Of a stretch of DNA of 64,000 nt, positions 18,236 to 26,545 are shown in pieces. Source of the stretch: Lapidilactobacillus concavus DSM 17758 (GTDB lineage: Bacteria; Bacillota; Bacilli; Lactobacillales; Lactobacillaceae); the NCBI RefSeq assembly GCF_001435835.1, contig NZ_AZFX01000003.1, positions 84,456 through 148,455 of the forward strand. Direction: 5' to 3'. The position numbers were made by a program, and so were the translations under genes. Within the stretch, counting starts at the first letter, position 1, and each line of letters starts with the position of its first letter. The notes under the pieces are model-generated. The model had not been told where the DNA came from and did no database searches. It was given only the letters and a program-made list of their open reading frames with translations.

Positions 18236-20647
18236 TTACATAAACTGTAGCGGTTCACGATCGATGCGTAATTGAAACCCTCGATTGTTTTTGCCTTGCA
18301 TGTTCATTATAAGGGTCTGCAGGGCTATGAGCAAACGCGGTTCGTTTTTATATTTGATGATCAATTGGTAATAGTATTGGTTGTTAACGCGCGTGATCAT
18401 ACGTGGCGTCGGCCCTAAGACAATGGCTTGTGGCGATAATTTTGGCTGCAACCAACGCTGGATCTGGTAAACTTTTTTGACGGCCTGATCTTCTTGCGCA
18501 TGGTTCACCGAAATCAAAACTGTATAAAAATACGGCGGATAGCCTCCCTGATGACGTAATCTCATCTCAGTCTGGTAAAACGTCTCATAGTCTTGCTTGG
18601 CTGCAAGTTGAATTGCGTAATTATCCGGATTATAAGTCTGAATGAAGACTTGCCCGGATTTAGCCGCACGCCCGGCACGCCCGCTGACCTGAGTCAACAG
18701 CTGAAAAGTACGTTCACTTGCACGAAAATCTGGTAAACTCAATGACGTATCCGCATTGATCACACCAACCAGTGTCACCTCTGGAAAATCGAGTCCCTTG
18801 GCAATCATTTGCGTGCCCAAAAGGATGTCTGCCTCATGACGTCCGAATTGACGAATGATCCGTTGATGACCACCCTTTCGAGAGGTTGTATCGACATCCA
18901 TTCGCAATAAGCGCGCTTCTGGGAAGAGTTCCTGCAACTGCTGCTCGATTTTTTGTGTTCCCACACCATAATCCCGAATCTTTGAACTATGACATGCTGG
19001 GCAAGTCGCTGGAATTGGTTCTTGATGATCACAATAATGACACTTCAATGCTTGAATATCACGATGCAGCGTCAATGAGATATCGCAATTCGGACACTTA
19101 ATCACATGACCGCAATCGCGACACATGATGAAGTTTGCATAACCACGCCGATTAAGTAATAAGACACTTTGTTCGTGACGCTCAAGTCGTTTCTTGACTT
19201 CAGTGATCAATTGCAATGAAAAATCCGACTTACCCGCGACTTTTTCAGCTTGGCGCATATCAACGACATTAACCGTAGGCATCTGGATCTGGTTAGGCCG
19301 TTTCGTCAGCTTCAACAACTGGTAACGTCCCTTTTGTGCGCGGGCACGTGACTCCAATGATGGCGTGGCACTTCCTAGGATAACAGGACAATGATAAGTC
19401 TCTGCACGCTTCAGAATCACATCACGGGCATGATAGCGAGGCATATCGTCTTGCTTATAACTTCCTTCGTGCTCCTCGTCCATAATCAGTACGCCAATAT
19501 TCTTTAACGGTGCAAATGCTGCCGAACGAGCGCCCACAACCACTTGTGCCTCACCTCGTTCGATGCGTCGCCATTCATCATAGCGCTCACCAATGGACAA
19601 GCCACTATGTAATACTGCCACCTCATGTGGAAAGCGGCTTTGAACACGCTCGACCATCTGTGGCGTTAACGATATTTCCGGTACCAACATCAACGCTGTT
19701 TTCCCCTGTTGCCGTGCATAAGCGATCGCATCTAAATAAACTTCAGTCTTGCCACTCCCAGTAACGCCCTCCAACAAAAAGGTCTGATTCTGTGCATCGC
19801 TAATTGCCGCAATAATGGCTTCATATGCCGCCTGTTGTTCATCGGTTAACTGCTGTTTAGTCGTCGTGACGGATTCAACTTCTGGTTGCCGGTAAACTTC
19901 AACCAGTGCCTCTTTAAGCCAGCCCTTTTGAACGGCTTGAGTCAATGTTGACGACTTCAATTCAGGCAATTGTGCCTGCCAAGTTTTAACATTGCCTGCA
20001 AAGGAAGGTTCTGCGACCAATAATTGTAATAATTGCCGTTGCTGGACTGCATTAGCTCGTGCCTGATTAAAAAGATCCTGATACTCAGTCATTTGCAAAC
20101 ATCCTGAGTACTGCTTTTCTTGCTTAATTTTAGTTTTTTGCTTGATTTGATACTCAATCCGCAATTGTTGAGACTGCTCCAGTCGTTTAAGATGCGCTAA
20201 CAAAGCCGAATCAATCTTGTCCGGAATCAAGCCACTTGCCTCGTGATCCAGTAGCTGATTGACTGGGTCATTTTCTGCCAAAGGTGCTGTCAGATAAAAG
20301 CGGCGTTGATAATTAGCCCGTAATGCACTCGGCAGCATCGTTTGCAGACAACTGATCAGGAATGAGAACGTGTCCTCAGCCAACCAACTTGCTAAACCCA
20401 ACATTTCAGCGTTGAGTACAGGATCGAGGTCGAGAATCTGTGCGATTGGTTTCAGGCGTCCCGCAAATTCCGACTTGTCTTGGGTACGCCAAATAAATCC
20501 TTGACGCAAGTGTCCAGAACGCCCAAAAGGCACCAGAACACGTACACCAGGGACGGCGATATCACTTAATTCTTCTGGTATTTCATAATCAAAAGGGCGA
20601 TTTGTTTGCTGTGCAGGAATATCAATGATGACCTGTGCAACTGCCAT
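18236..20647 (-). CDS. priA: Primosomal protein N' (replication restart helicase PriA)
   Basis: PriA recognises abandoned forks and reloads the replicative helicase. The 803-residue protein shows the N-terminal DNA-binding domain, Walker A GVTGSGKTEVYLDA, the DEEH box (MDEEHEGSYKQDD) and paired zinc sites in CRDCGHVIKCPNC and CHYCDHQEPIPATCPAC. The helicase motif SGRAGRAAKSGQV follows. GGAGGGTTTAT precedes the ATG. It is the second gene of the coaBC-priA-fmt-rsmB-prpC-prkC-rsgA-thiN run. Confidence 0.97.
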   Translation of the reverse strand: MAVAQVIIDIPAQQTNRPFDYEIPEELSDIAVPGVRVLVPFGRSGHLRQGFIWRTQDKSEFAGRLKPIAQILDLDPVLNAEMLGLASWLAEDTFSFLISCLQTMLPSALRANYQRRFYLTAPLAENDPVNQLLDHEASGLIPDKIDSALLAHLKRLEQSQQLRIEYQIKQKTKIKQEKQYSGCLQMTEYQDLFNQARANAVQQRQLLQLLVAEPSFAGNVKTWQAQLPELKSSTLTQAVQKGWLKEALVEVYRQPEVESVTTTKQQLTDEQQAAYEAIIAAISDAQNQTFLLEGVTGSGKTEVYLDAIAYARQQGKTALMLVPEISLTPQMVERVQSRFPHEVAVLHSGLSIGERYDEWRRIERGEAQVVVGARSAAFAPLKNIGVLIMDEEHEGSYKQDDMPRYHARDVILKRAETYHCPVILGSATPSLESRARAQKGRYQLLKLTKRPNQIQMPTVNVVDMRQAEKVAGKSDFSLQLITEVKKRLERHEQSVLLLNRRGYANFIMCRDCGHVIKCPNCDISLTLHRDIQALKCHYCDHQEPIPATCPACHSSKIRDYGVGTQKIEQQLQELFPEARLLRMDVDTTSRKGGHQRIIRQFGRHEADILLGTQMIAKGLDFPEVTLVGVINADTSLSLPDFRASERTFQLLTQVSGRAGRAAKSGQVFIQTYNPDNYAIQLAAKQDYETFYQTEMRLRHQGGYPPYFYTVLISVNHAQEDQAVKKVYQIQRWLQPKLSPQAIVLGPTPRMITRVNNQYYYQLIIKYKNEPRLLIALQTLIMNMQGKNNRGFQLRIDREPLQFM

Positions 20648-20667
20648 ATAAACCCTCCAAACTTCAT

Positions 20668-21876
20668 TTACTGCAGACGTTCACCGATCTCTTGAACGAT
20701 TTTTAGCGCCATTTGCGATTTTGTCATCAATGGTAACTCAATCACCTGACCATCCTTAAAGAACATGGTTCCGGCATTATTGTTCGAATTAAATCCGCTC
20801 GTCGGTTGACCCACCTGATTTGCCACAATCAGATCGACATTCTTAGCGTTCAATTTTTTAGCGGCGTTGACCTGCAACGACTCCGTTTCGGCGGCAAAGC
20901 CTGCAACGAATTGTCGTTTCTTGTGTTGTCCTAATCCGGCTAAGATGTCTGGATTCTTCACGAGTTGTAACGTTAATTCATCTTGACCTGCCACCTTCTT
21001 GATCTTCTGTGTTGCAGGTTTAGCAACACGAAAATCCGAAGGTGCTGCAGCCATAATCACAACATCTGCGGTAGCAAAGCGTGATTCAACTGCTTCTTGT
21101 AATTGGCTAACTGTCATGACGCTTACAACGTCTATGCCAGGCAACGGCTGTACCTCCGGCCGAGTCGTCACCAGGGTAACTGTTGCACCAAGCAGACTCG
21201 CGGCATTGGCAAGCTCGGTCCCCATCTTACCTGAGGAACGATTGCTAATGTAGCGAACCGGATCAATAGCCTCTTGGGTCCCACCCGCCGTAACGATCAC
21301 TTGTTTCCCCGCTAAAACTTGTGGATGGGAAAAACGATAATAAGCTTCACCAACTAGTTTCACGATTGTTTCGGGTTCGGGTAAGCGTCCTTTCGCCTCG
21401 TAGCCTTCAGCCAACGGACCCACTTCCGGTGCGAAAACTTGAAAGCCGCTCTCTTTCAACTGATAAAGATTGCGCTGAGTGGCGTGTTGACGATACATCA
21501 CATCATTCATCGCAGGAAAAAGATAGACAGGTTTATCTGATGCCAAAACCGCCGTGGTCGCTAAATTATCGGCCATCCCCATCGCAATCTTTGCAATTGT
21601 GTTTGCGGTTACTGGCGCGACGATCACCAAATCTGCCCACAGAGGTAAGTCGAGATGACTTAATTCAGTTTGATTCTCGGTTAAATAGTCATCGCCATAA
21701 ACAGGATTCTGACTGACCGTCGCCAACGTCTTAGCCGTCACAAATGCAGTTGCGTTAGCGGTCATCACGACTTTAACTTCTGCACCAGCTTTGATCAGTA
21801 AACGAACCAACTGGGGCATTTTGTATGCCGCAATGCCACCGGTCACAATCAATAACACTTTTTTGCCAGAAAACAT
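20668..21876 (-). CDS. coaBC: Bifunctional phosphopantothenoylcysteine decarboxylase / phosphopantothenate-cysteine ligase
   Basis: CoaBC performs two successive steps of coenzyme A synthesis. In 402 residues it has the flavin-binding CoaC domain (VTGGIAAYKMPQLVR at the start, PAMNDVMY near residue 120) and a CoaB ligase domain (TAGGTQEAIDPVRYISNRSS, then later AAPSDFRVA and KNPDIL). GAGGTGATGAC precedes the ATG. The start codon is only about 16 nt beyond the T-tract of the rpoZ terminator, leaving no room for a separate promoter. Confidence 0.96.
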   Translation of the reverse strand: MFSGKKVLLIVTGGIAAYKMPQLVRLLIKAGAEVKVVMTANATAFVTAKTLATVSQNPVYGDDYLTENQTELSHLDLPLWADLVIVAPVTANTIAKIAMGMADNLATTAVLASDKPVYLFPAMNDVMYRQHATQRNLYQLKESGFQVFAPEVGPLAEGYEAKGRLPEPETIVKLVGEAYYRFSHPQVLAGKQVIVTAGGTQEAIDPVRYISNRSSGKMGTELANAASLLGATVTLVTTRPEVQPLPGIDVVSVMTVSQLQEAVESRFATADVVIMAAAPSDFRVAKPATQKIKKVAGQDELTLQLVKNPDILAGLGQHKKRQFVAGFAAETESLQVNAAKKLNAKNVDLIVANQVGQPTSGFNSNNNAGTMFFKDGQVIELPLMTKSQMALKIVQEIGERLQ

Positions 21877-21891
21877 GTCATCACCTCAATG

Positions 21892-21933
21892 AAAAAATAG
21901 CCTTCTGAAAACTCGCAACGAGTTGAGAAGGCT
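21892..21933 (-). terminator. Terminator after gmk-rpoZ, abutting coaBC
   Basis: On the minus strand AGCCTTCT and AACTCG pair with CGAGTT and AGAAGGCT (outer arms 21926-21933 and 21899-21906), followed by ATTTTTT. The T-tract ends about 16 nt before the coaBC start codon. Confidence 0.8.
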
Positions 21934-21939
21934 CAAAAT

Positions 21940-22260
21940 TTATTCGTTTGCTTGTGAATCATCTGACGCTTGCTTTTTCTGTTTGGCATCACGATCTGCC
22001 TGAATTGCTTCGTCTTCTTGTGCCTTTTGGTCGATGGCTTCGGCTTCAGCTTCCTTTAAATCAGAATGTGGGTCAATTGTGATCTTACCAGCTGAAATTT
22101 CTTCAAGAGCCATACCAACCGTTTTTGATGACTTATAATCATCTAGCATTTCAAACGAGCCGGTTTCAATCTGGTGCGCACGCTTCGCGGCAAGAATCGC
22201 CAATGAATAACGTGAGTCAACCTTGGATAATAGTTTATCGATCGATGGGTATGAAATCAT
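21940..22260 (-). CDS. rpoZ: RNA polymerase omega subunit
   Basis: Omega helps assemble and stabilise RNA polymerase. The 106-residue protein begins [20 protein letters not shown] and contains the family stretch [11 protein letters not shown] and [13 protein letters not shown]. Compared with many omegas it has a long charged C-terminal tail rich in Ala, Glu, Asp, Lys and Gln. It starts 1 nt after the gmk stop with TAGGAGATAACTAGA before it. The gmk-rpoZ pairing is standard. Confidence 0.95.
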   Translation of the reverse strand: MISYPSIDKLLSKVDSRYSLAILAAKRAHQIETGSFEMLDDYKSSKTVGMALEEISAGKITIDPHSDLKEAEAEAIDQKAQEDEAIQADRDAKQKKQASDDSQANE

Positions 22261-22261
22261 T

Positions 22262-22876
22262 CTAGTTATCTCCTAACATCTTTTGGTAAGAGCTCAAAAC
22301 GCGAGCAACACGTAAATGCTCACTGGCAATGATCTGCTCAATACGCTGAACAGCAAGATCAACCTTGTCATTCACGACCACATAATCATAGTTGGTCATC
22401 AGATTGATTTCCTCACGCGCTTTAATCATGCGTTTCTTGATCGTCTCTGAATCATCGGTACCACGTTTCTCGATTCGTTGTTGCAGACTATGCAAATCAG
22501 GTGGCGCTAAGAAAATAAAGACGCCATTGCTAACTTTACTCCGAACTTGCATGGCACCCTTTACTTCAATCTCCAACAAGACATCTTGACCGTTATCAAG
22601 CATCTGATTGACATACTTCAGAGGTGTACCATAGTAATTATCAACGTATTGGGCATACTCAAGCATACCACCATTGGCGATTTCGTGCTCGAATTCATCC
22701 TTACTAACGAAGTAATAGTCAACCCCATTGACCTCGCGTGCACGTGGCTGACGAGTTGTCATTGAGATCGAGTACTTAAATTGTTGCCCATATTTTTTAA
22801 CCATAGCTTGGCGAACCGTTCCCTTGCCAACACCAGAGGGTCCAGATAAAACAATCAACATTCCTTTTTCCGACAT
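22262..22876 (-). CDS. gmk: Guanylate kinase
   Basis: Gmk phosphorylates GMP to GDP. The start chosen is [15 protein letters not shown] at 22876, because TTAGGAGCTTTTTC stands before it. An in-frame extension of 21 codons upstream is hydrophobic, unlike other Gmk proteins and overlaps the likely promoter. The 204-residue protein has the P-loop [12 protein letters not shown], the GMP-binding [19 protein letters not shown] and the lid region. It is co-transcribed with rpoZ. Confidence 0.96.
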   Translation of the reverse strand: MSEKGMLIVLSGPSGVGKGTVRQAMVKKYGQQFKYSISMTTRQPRAREVNGVDYYFVSKDEFEHEIANGGMLEYAQYVDNYYGTPLKYVNQMLDNGQDVLLEIEVKGAMQVRSKVSNGVFIFLAPPDLHSLQQRIEKRGTDDSETIKKRMIKAREEINLMTNYDYVVVNDKVDLAVQRIEQIIASEHLRVARVLSSYQKMLGDN

Positions 22877-22910
22877 GAAAAAGCTCCTAAACAAATCACT
22901 TAATAGATAT

Positions 22911-22939
22911 ATAATGCCTTTTTTTGGAACTTTTTTCAA
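22911..22939 (-). promoter_or_regulatory. Possible promoter of gmk-rpoZ
   Basis: TTGAAA (22934-22939) and CATTAT (22911-22916) on the minus strand are 17 bp apart. The -10 is weak, and an overlapping run of TATATA offers alternatives. Confidence 0.4.
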
Positions 22940-23021
22940 GTCTTATCTCAATTTAGAACCAGTCTTGCCTCAATTAACGACAAGATTGAGAAGAATCTTT
23001 TGAGAATTTTTTTAATTTTTC

Positions 23022-23070
23022 TTGCAATTTGAACAGATGTTCGTATAATAAGAGATGCAAACAGATGTTC
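23022..23070 (+). promoter_or_regulatory. LexA-type (SOS) promoter with duplicated operator motif
   Basis: TTGCAA (23022-23027) and TATAAT (23044-23049) are 16 bp apart. The spacer holds GAACAGATGTTC (23031-23042), a match to the Gram-positive LexA/DinR box core GAAC-N4-GTTC. A second copy, AAACAGATGTTC (23059-23070), lies between the -10 and the ribosome binding site and differs at one base of the left half-site. A repressor on the first site would block RNA polymerase directly. The operator identity is inferred from the consensus. Confidence 0.8.
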
Positions 23071-23083
23071 GGAGGAAAATAAA

Positions 23084-23413
23084 ATGACAGTTATGAAACA
23101 ATTGAGTCACCACTTAACTAACCAGTTAAAATCATTCTTCGATATAGATTTCGCAACGTCAGAAACGCAGTCAGACTCAGAATTTGCAGAATTCGACCGT
23201 GCCGTTTTGGAACGTGAAATCAGCCAACTTCAAAGCACTAATCAAATCGTTTCTATTCAAATTAAAGACCCTACCTCAAAAGACAACACAACTCGTTTTC
23301 TGATTGGTCGTTTCAAGCGAACCGCCAATCATCATACCTTTATTTTCGAACTCAGTCACAGCAATATGATACAAATGATCCACGTCGACCAGATCGTCAA
23401 AATAGCCGCTTAA
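23084..23413 (+). CDS. Small SOS-controlled protein of unknown function (possible YolD-like)
   Basis: I do not recognise this 109-residue protein with certainty. GGAGG lies 8 nt before the ATG. No signal peptide, membrane segment, Cys pair or catalytic motif is seen. The N-terminal half is helical and acidic in the middle; the C-terminal half alternates hydrophobic residues as a small beta domain (VSIQIKD, FLIGRFKR, FIFELSH, IHVDQIVKIAA). That pattern resembles the C-terminal part of YolD-like proteins, which often accompany SOS-induced Y-family polymerases, but the usual N-terminal RG..KW motif is absent. It is monocistronic, divergent from gmk, and followed by a strong terminator. The LexA-type operator suggests a DNA-damage role, for example a polymerase accessory factor or a division inhibitor; that is inference. 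Confidence 0.8.
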   Translation: MTVMKQLSHHLTNQLKSFFDIDFATSETQSDSEFAEFDRAVLEREISQLQSTNQIVSIQIKDPTSKDNTTRFLIGRFKRTANHHTFIFELSHSNMIQMIHVDQIVKIAA

Positions 23414-23466
23414 TTGTTGCGACAGACACTCGATTGGTTCAGTCTTAACTAAAACTAAACATCAAC

Positions 23467-23509
23467 GGGTCCATTGAAATTAAGCTTAATTTCAATGAAC
23501 CCATTTTTT
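23467..23509 (+). terminator. Terminator between the SOS gene and recN
   Basis: A near-perfect palindrome at 23467-23502 (GGGT-CATTGAAATTAAG against its complement) is followed on the plus strand by ATTTTTT. It ends the plus-strand gene. The minus strand lacks a T-tract at the same place, so it is less clearly a terminator for recN. Confidence 0.85.
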
Positions 23510-23555
23510 GATTTACTAGTCATTGGCGGTTACTTTCAATCTGAGAATGAATCAA

Positions 23556-25244
23556 TTATTTCTTCTTGGTTTCTTCTGCCTGCGCAAGTAATTCTGCCGC
23601 GTGCTCTTCAGCCAGTTGCGTCACTTCTTTACCTGCAATCATCTTGGCAATCACCAGCACACGCGCGGAACCAGCTACCGGTGAAACTGAAGTCGTCGTT
23701 CGCCCATCGTGAACGCGTTTTTCAATCAAATATTGATGATCACTCATTGCAGCGACCTGTGGTAAATGTGTGATGCATAGCACCTGCGAACGACGTGCAA
23801 TCACACTGATTTTATCAGCAATAGCTTGTGCAACCCGACCACTTACCCCGGTATCGACTTCGTCAAAAATAATGCTGGTCACACCTTCGCCCTGGGCAAT
23901 AATTGTTTTAATCGCCAGCATGATTCGTGAAAGCTCACCACCGGAAGCAATTTTGACTAATGGCTTCAAGGATTCGCCGGGATTGGTCTGCAGATAAAAC
24001 GCGACTTGATCTTGGCCGGATTGAGTAAAACCACTGGTTTGCGTTTTAAAATCAACCTGAAAAACGGCTTTGTCCATGTACAATGATTTTAATTGTTCAT
24101 GGACTTTTTGTTCTAACTGGCGCGCAACTTTTTGACGTGCCTTTGTCAGTTCAGTCGCTTTGTCTGCAAGCTGCTGTTTAACCGCCTCGAACTCGGCTTC
24201 TATCTGATCAGATTCGTCGGTCAACTGGGTCATTTCGTCGTACTCTGCCGAAATTTTATCAAAATAAGCTAAAACGTCTGCCAAGTCCGGACCATATTTC
24301 CGCTTCAAGTTGCCAAGAATTTCCAGACGCTGTTCAATCTCATTTAATCTGGCATCATCGTATTCCAAGATATCAAGCTGATCTTGTGTATTTGAAATCA
24401 CGTCTTGTAAAGTGTAATAAGCACTATTCACATTTTCAGAGATGGATTGGTAATCGGGGCTGAGTGTCGCGATATTTTCTAACTCCGTCATCGCGATCCC
24501 CGTGAGGTCCAAGGCATTAGGATCATCTTCACTTAGAACAGTCAACGCTTTTTGTAAGGCCTGATTGATTCGCTGAAAATTACTTAGTCTATCGCGTTCT
24601 TGCTCGAGTTGCTCATCTTCATTCGCCTTGAGGTTGGCCGCACTAATTTCTTCGATTTGAAATTTTAACATATCGAGTCGTTGAGCGTAAGCCTGTTCAT
24701 TGGCATTTTTATCGGTTAACTGTTTGTTTAAATGACGATATTGTCGATAAGTTTCTTGATAGGACGCAAATTTAGTCGCAACTGTTTTTTGACCGTATTG
24801 ATCGAGAATATTTAAATGATGTTCGGCGTTCATGAGTTCTTGATGTTCGTTCTGACCGTGAATATCAACAAGTTGTTCGCCAATGCGACGCAGAATCGTT
24901 GTAGTGACAATTTTATTATTCACGCGACATACATTACGACCGTTATGGCTCAATTCGCGTTCCAATAAAATATTCTCGCCATCCAGATCGATATCATTGT
25001 CAGTCAGCAGTGCCATGAGGTGTGGATTCTTCTGCACCACAAAAAGGCCTTGAACATCCGTCTTCTTAACACCGGTTCGAATGAAATCGGCTGAGCCACG
25101 ACCACCCACTAAAAGTCCGAGCGCGTCGATAATAATTGACTTTCCTGCACCTGTCTCTCCGGTTAGAACCGTCATCCCACGTTCAAAGTTAACCTCTAAG
25201 TGCTCAATAATCGCAAAATCTTTAATGACAAGACTCGCTAACAT
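23556..25244 (-). CDS. recN: DNA repair protein RecN
   Basis: RecN is an SMC-like ATPase recruited early to double-strand breaks. The start at MLASLVIKDFAIIEHL (25244) has AAGGAGG before it; an in-frame extension of 14 codons overlaps argR and was not used. The 562-residue protein contains Walker A TGETGAGKSIIIDA, two coiled-coil arms, the signature SGGELSRIMLAI and Walker B IIFDEVDTGVSG. It is the last gene of the xseA-xseB-ispA-tlyA-argR-recN run, the classic Firmicute order. Confidence 0.97.
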   Translation of the reverse strand: MLASLVIKDFAIIEHLEVNFERGMTVLTGETGAGKSIIIDALGLLVGGRGSADFIRTGVKKTDVQGLFVVQKNPHLMALLTDNDIDLDGENILLERELSHNGRNVCRVNNKIVTTTILRRIGEQLVDIHGQNEHQELMNAEHHLNILDQYGQKTVATKFASYQETYRQYRHLNKQLTDKNANEQAYAQRLDMLKFQIEEISAANLKANEDEQLEQERDRLSNFQRINQALQKALTVLSEDDPNALDLTGIAMTELENIATLSPDYQSISENVNSAYYTLQDVISNTQDQLDILEYDDARLNEIEQRLEILGNLKRKYGPDLADVLAYFDKISAEYDEMTQLTDESDQIEAEFEAVKQQLADKATELTKARQKVARQLEQKVHEQLKSLYMDKAVFQVDFKTQTSGFTQSGQDQVAFYLQTNPGESLKPLVKIASGGELSRIMLAIKTIIAQGEGVTSIIFDEVDTGVSGRVAQAIADKISVIARRSQVLCITHLPQVAAMSDHQYLIEKRVHDGRTTTSVSPVAGSARVLVIAKMIAGKEVTQLAEEHAAELLAQAEETKKK

Positions 25245-25255
25245 AATGGCCCTCC

Positions 25256-25711
25256 TTACTTCAAGATCTCCGTCAAACGTTCCCAAACCGTTTCAACCGC
25301 AGCTGGCTTCCGTTTTAAAATCAACAACACGCTATCATCTGTTGGAATCACGGAGAAAATTTCAGGCCAATGACGCTGTTTGATCGCATCTGCAATCACG
25401 CTACCACTGCCCGGTAATGTCTCGACATTGATCAAGTTATCTTGGCGATCGATTCGAGCATGTGCCTCTCTCAATACCGTCTGAAAGCTATCATTATCCT
25501 GTTGTTCTGGTCGTTGCTCTGGTAGTCGATAAATAAATTGATCGTCTTGAGTCGTTTTCACGACATGTAATTCTTGCATATCTCGCGAAATTGTCGCTTG
25601 TGTGATCTGATAGCCGCGCTTGGCAAGATAATCAACCAAGTCGCTTTGACTATTAACCGCTTCCTCACGAATGGCCTGTTTGATCAGCTGATGTCGTAAT
25701 TTTTTATCCAT
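25256..25711 (-). CDS. argR: Arginine repressor ArgR
   Basis: ArgR (AhrC) is a hexameric arginine-responsive DNA-binding regulator. The 151-residue protein has an N-terminal winged helix (LVDYLAKRGYQITQATISRDM, near 22-42) and the C-terminal arginine-binding oligomerisation domain (LPGSGSVIADAI). TTGGAGTAGGTT precedes the ATG. It sits between tlyA and recN, as in Bacillus. No arginine biosynthesis or deiminase genes are in the window, so its targets lie elsewhere. Confidence 0.93.
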   Translation of the reverse strand: MDKKLRHQLIKQAIREEAVNSQSDLVDYLAKRGYQITQATISRDMQELHVVKTTQDDQFIYRLPEQRPEQQDNDSFQTVLREAHARIDRQDNLINVETLPGSGSVIADAIKQRHWPEIFSVIPTDDSVLLILKRKPAAVETVWERLTEILK

Positions 25712-25723
25712 AACCTACTCCAA

Positions 25724-26545
25724 TTACTTTGCTAAGAGAACTTGCCAAGCTTCATCAACGACTTGTTTGATTTCCGCATCGAACGATCTCTGCACGATTG
25801 CTTGTGGCTCCAGTTTAAAGTACGCTAAAAACTCGATATTTCCCGAGCCCCCAGTGATGGGTGAAAAATCCAGTCCACAAACCTTAAAGCCGGTTGTCTC
25901 GGCAAAAGTTAGTATTTCATTCAAAACCGACTCGTGCACCCTACGATCACGAACAATGCCATGCTTGCCGACCGCTTCCCGACCCGCTTCAAATTGAGGC
26001 TTAATCAAGGCAACGAGCCCGCCGTCAGGTTTTAAGACTTTCGTCAATGGTGGCAAAATTAACTTCAACGAAATAAACGAGACATCAGTGACCGCAAAAT
26101 CCGGCAACCCCTCGTCGAAATCTTGTGGCTGACTATACCGAAAATTTACCCGCTCCATGACCTTAACTCGGTCGTCCTCGCGTAATTTCCACGCAAGTTG
26201 ATTATAACCGACGTCAAGCGCATAGACCATCCGTGCACCATGCTGAAGTGAAACATCTGTGAAACCACCGGTTGACGCGCCAATATCAAGAACTAATAGA
26301 TCCTTGAGATTAATTTTGAAGACATCTAAAGCCTTCGCTAATTTAAACCCACCCCGCGAAACATAGGGGTTGACTTGACCTTTAACCCGCAGACGAATTT
26401 CAGGATCAATTTTTTCTCCTGGTTTATCCAGTCGTTCTTCATTTTTACCAACTACTTGTCCTGCCATCACAGCACGTTTGGCTTGTTCGCGCGATGTAAA
26501 GAGACCTTGCTGGACGAGTAAAATATCGACACGTTCTTTTTTCAC
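25724..26545 (-). CDS. tlyA: TlyA-family rRNA (2'-O) methyltransferase
   Basis: TlyA-type enzymes methylate ribose positions in rRNA; the old name hemolysin is probably misleading. The 273-residue protein has an N-terminal S4 RNA-binding domain (RVDILLVQQGLFTSREQAKRAV) followed by an FtsJ-like methyltransferase domain with DIGASTGGFTD for S-adenosylmethionine. The start is GTG overlapping the ispA stop (GTGA), with GAGG upstream, so it is translationally coupled to ispA. Confidence 0.92.
   Translation of the reverse strand: MKKERVDILLVQQGLFTSREQAKRAVMAGQVVGKNEERLDKPGEKIDPEIRLRVKGQVNPYVSRGGFKLAKALDVFKINLKDLLVLDIGASTGGFTDVSLQHGARMVYALDVGYNQLAWKLREDDRVKVMERVNFRYSQPQDFDEGLPDFAVTDVSFISLKLILPPLTKVLKPDGGLVALIKPQFEAGREAVGKHGIVRDRRVHESVLNEILTFAETTGFKVCGLDFSPITGGSGNIEFLAYFKLEPQAIVQRSFDAEIKQVVDEAWQVLLAK

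Noticed and set aside
21321..21716. A 131-codon plus-strand frame opposite coaBC
   Set aside because: Shadow of coaBC; composition follows the complementary codons.
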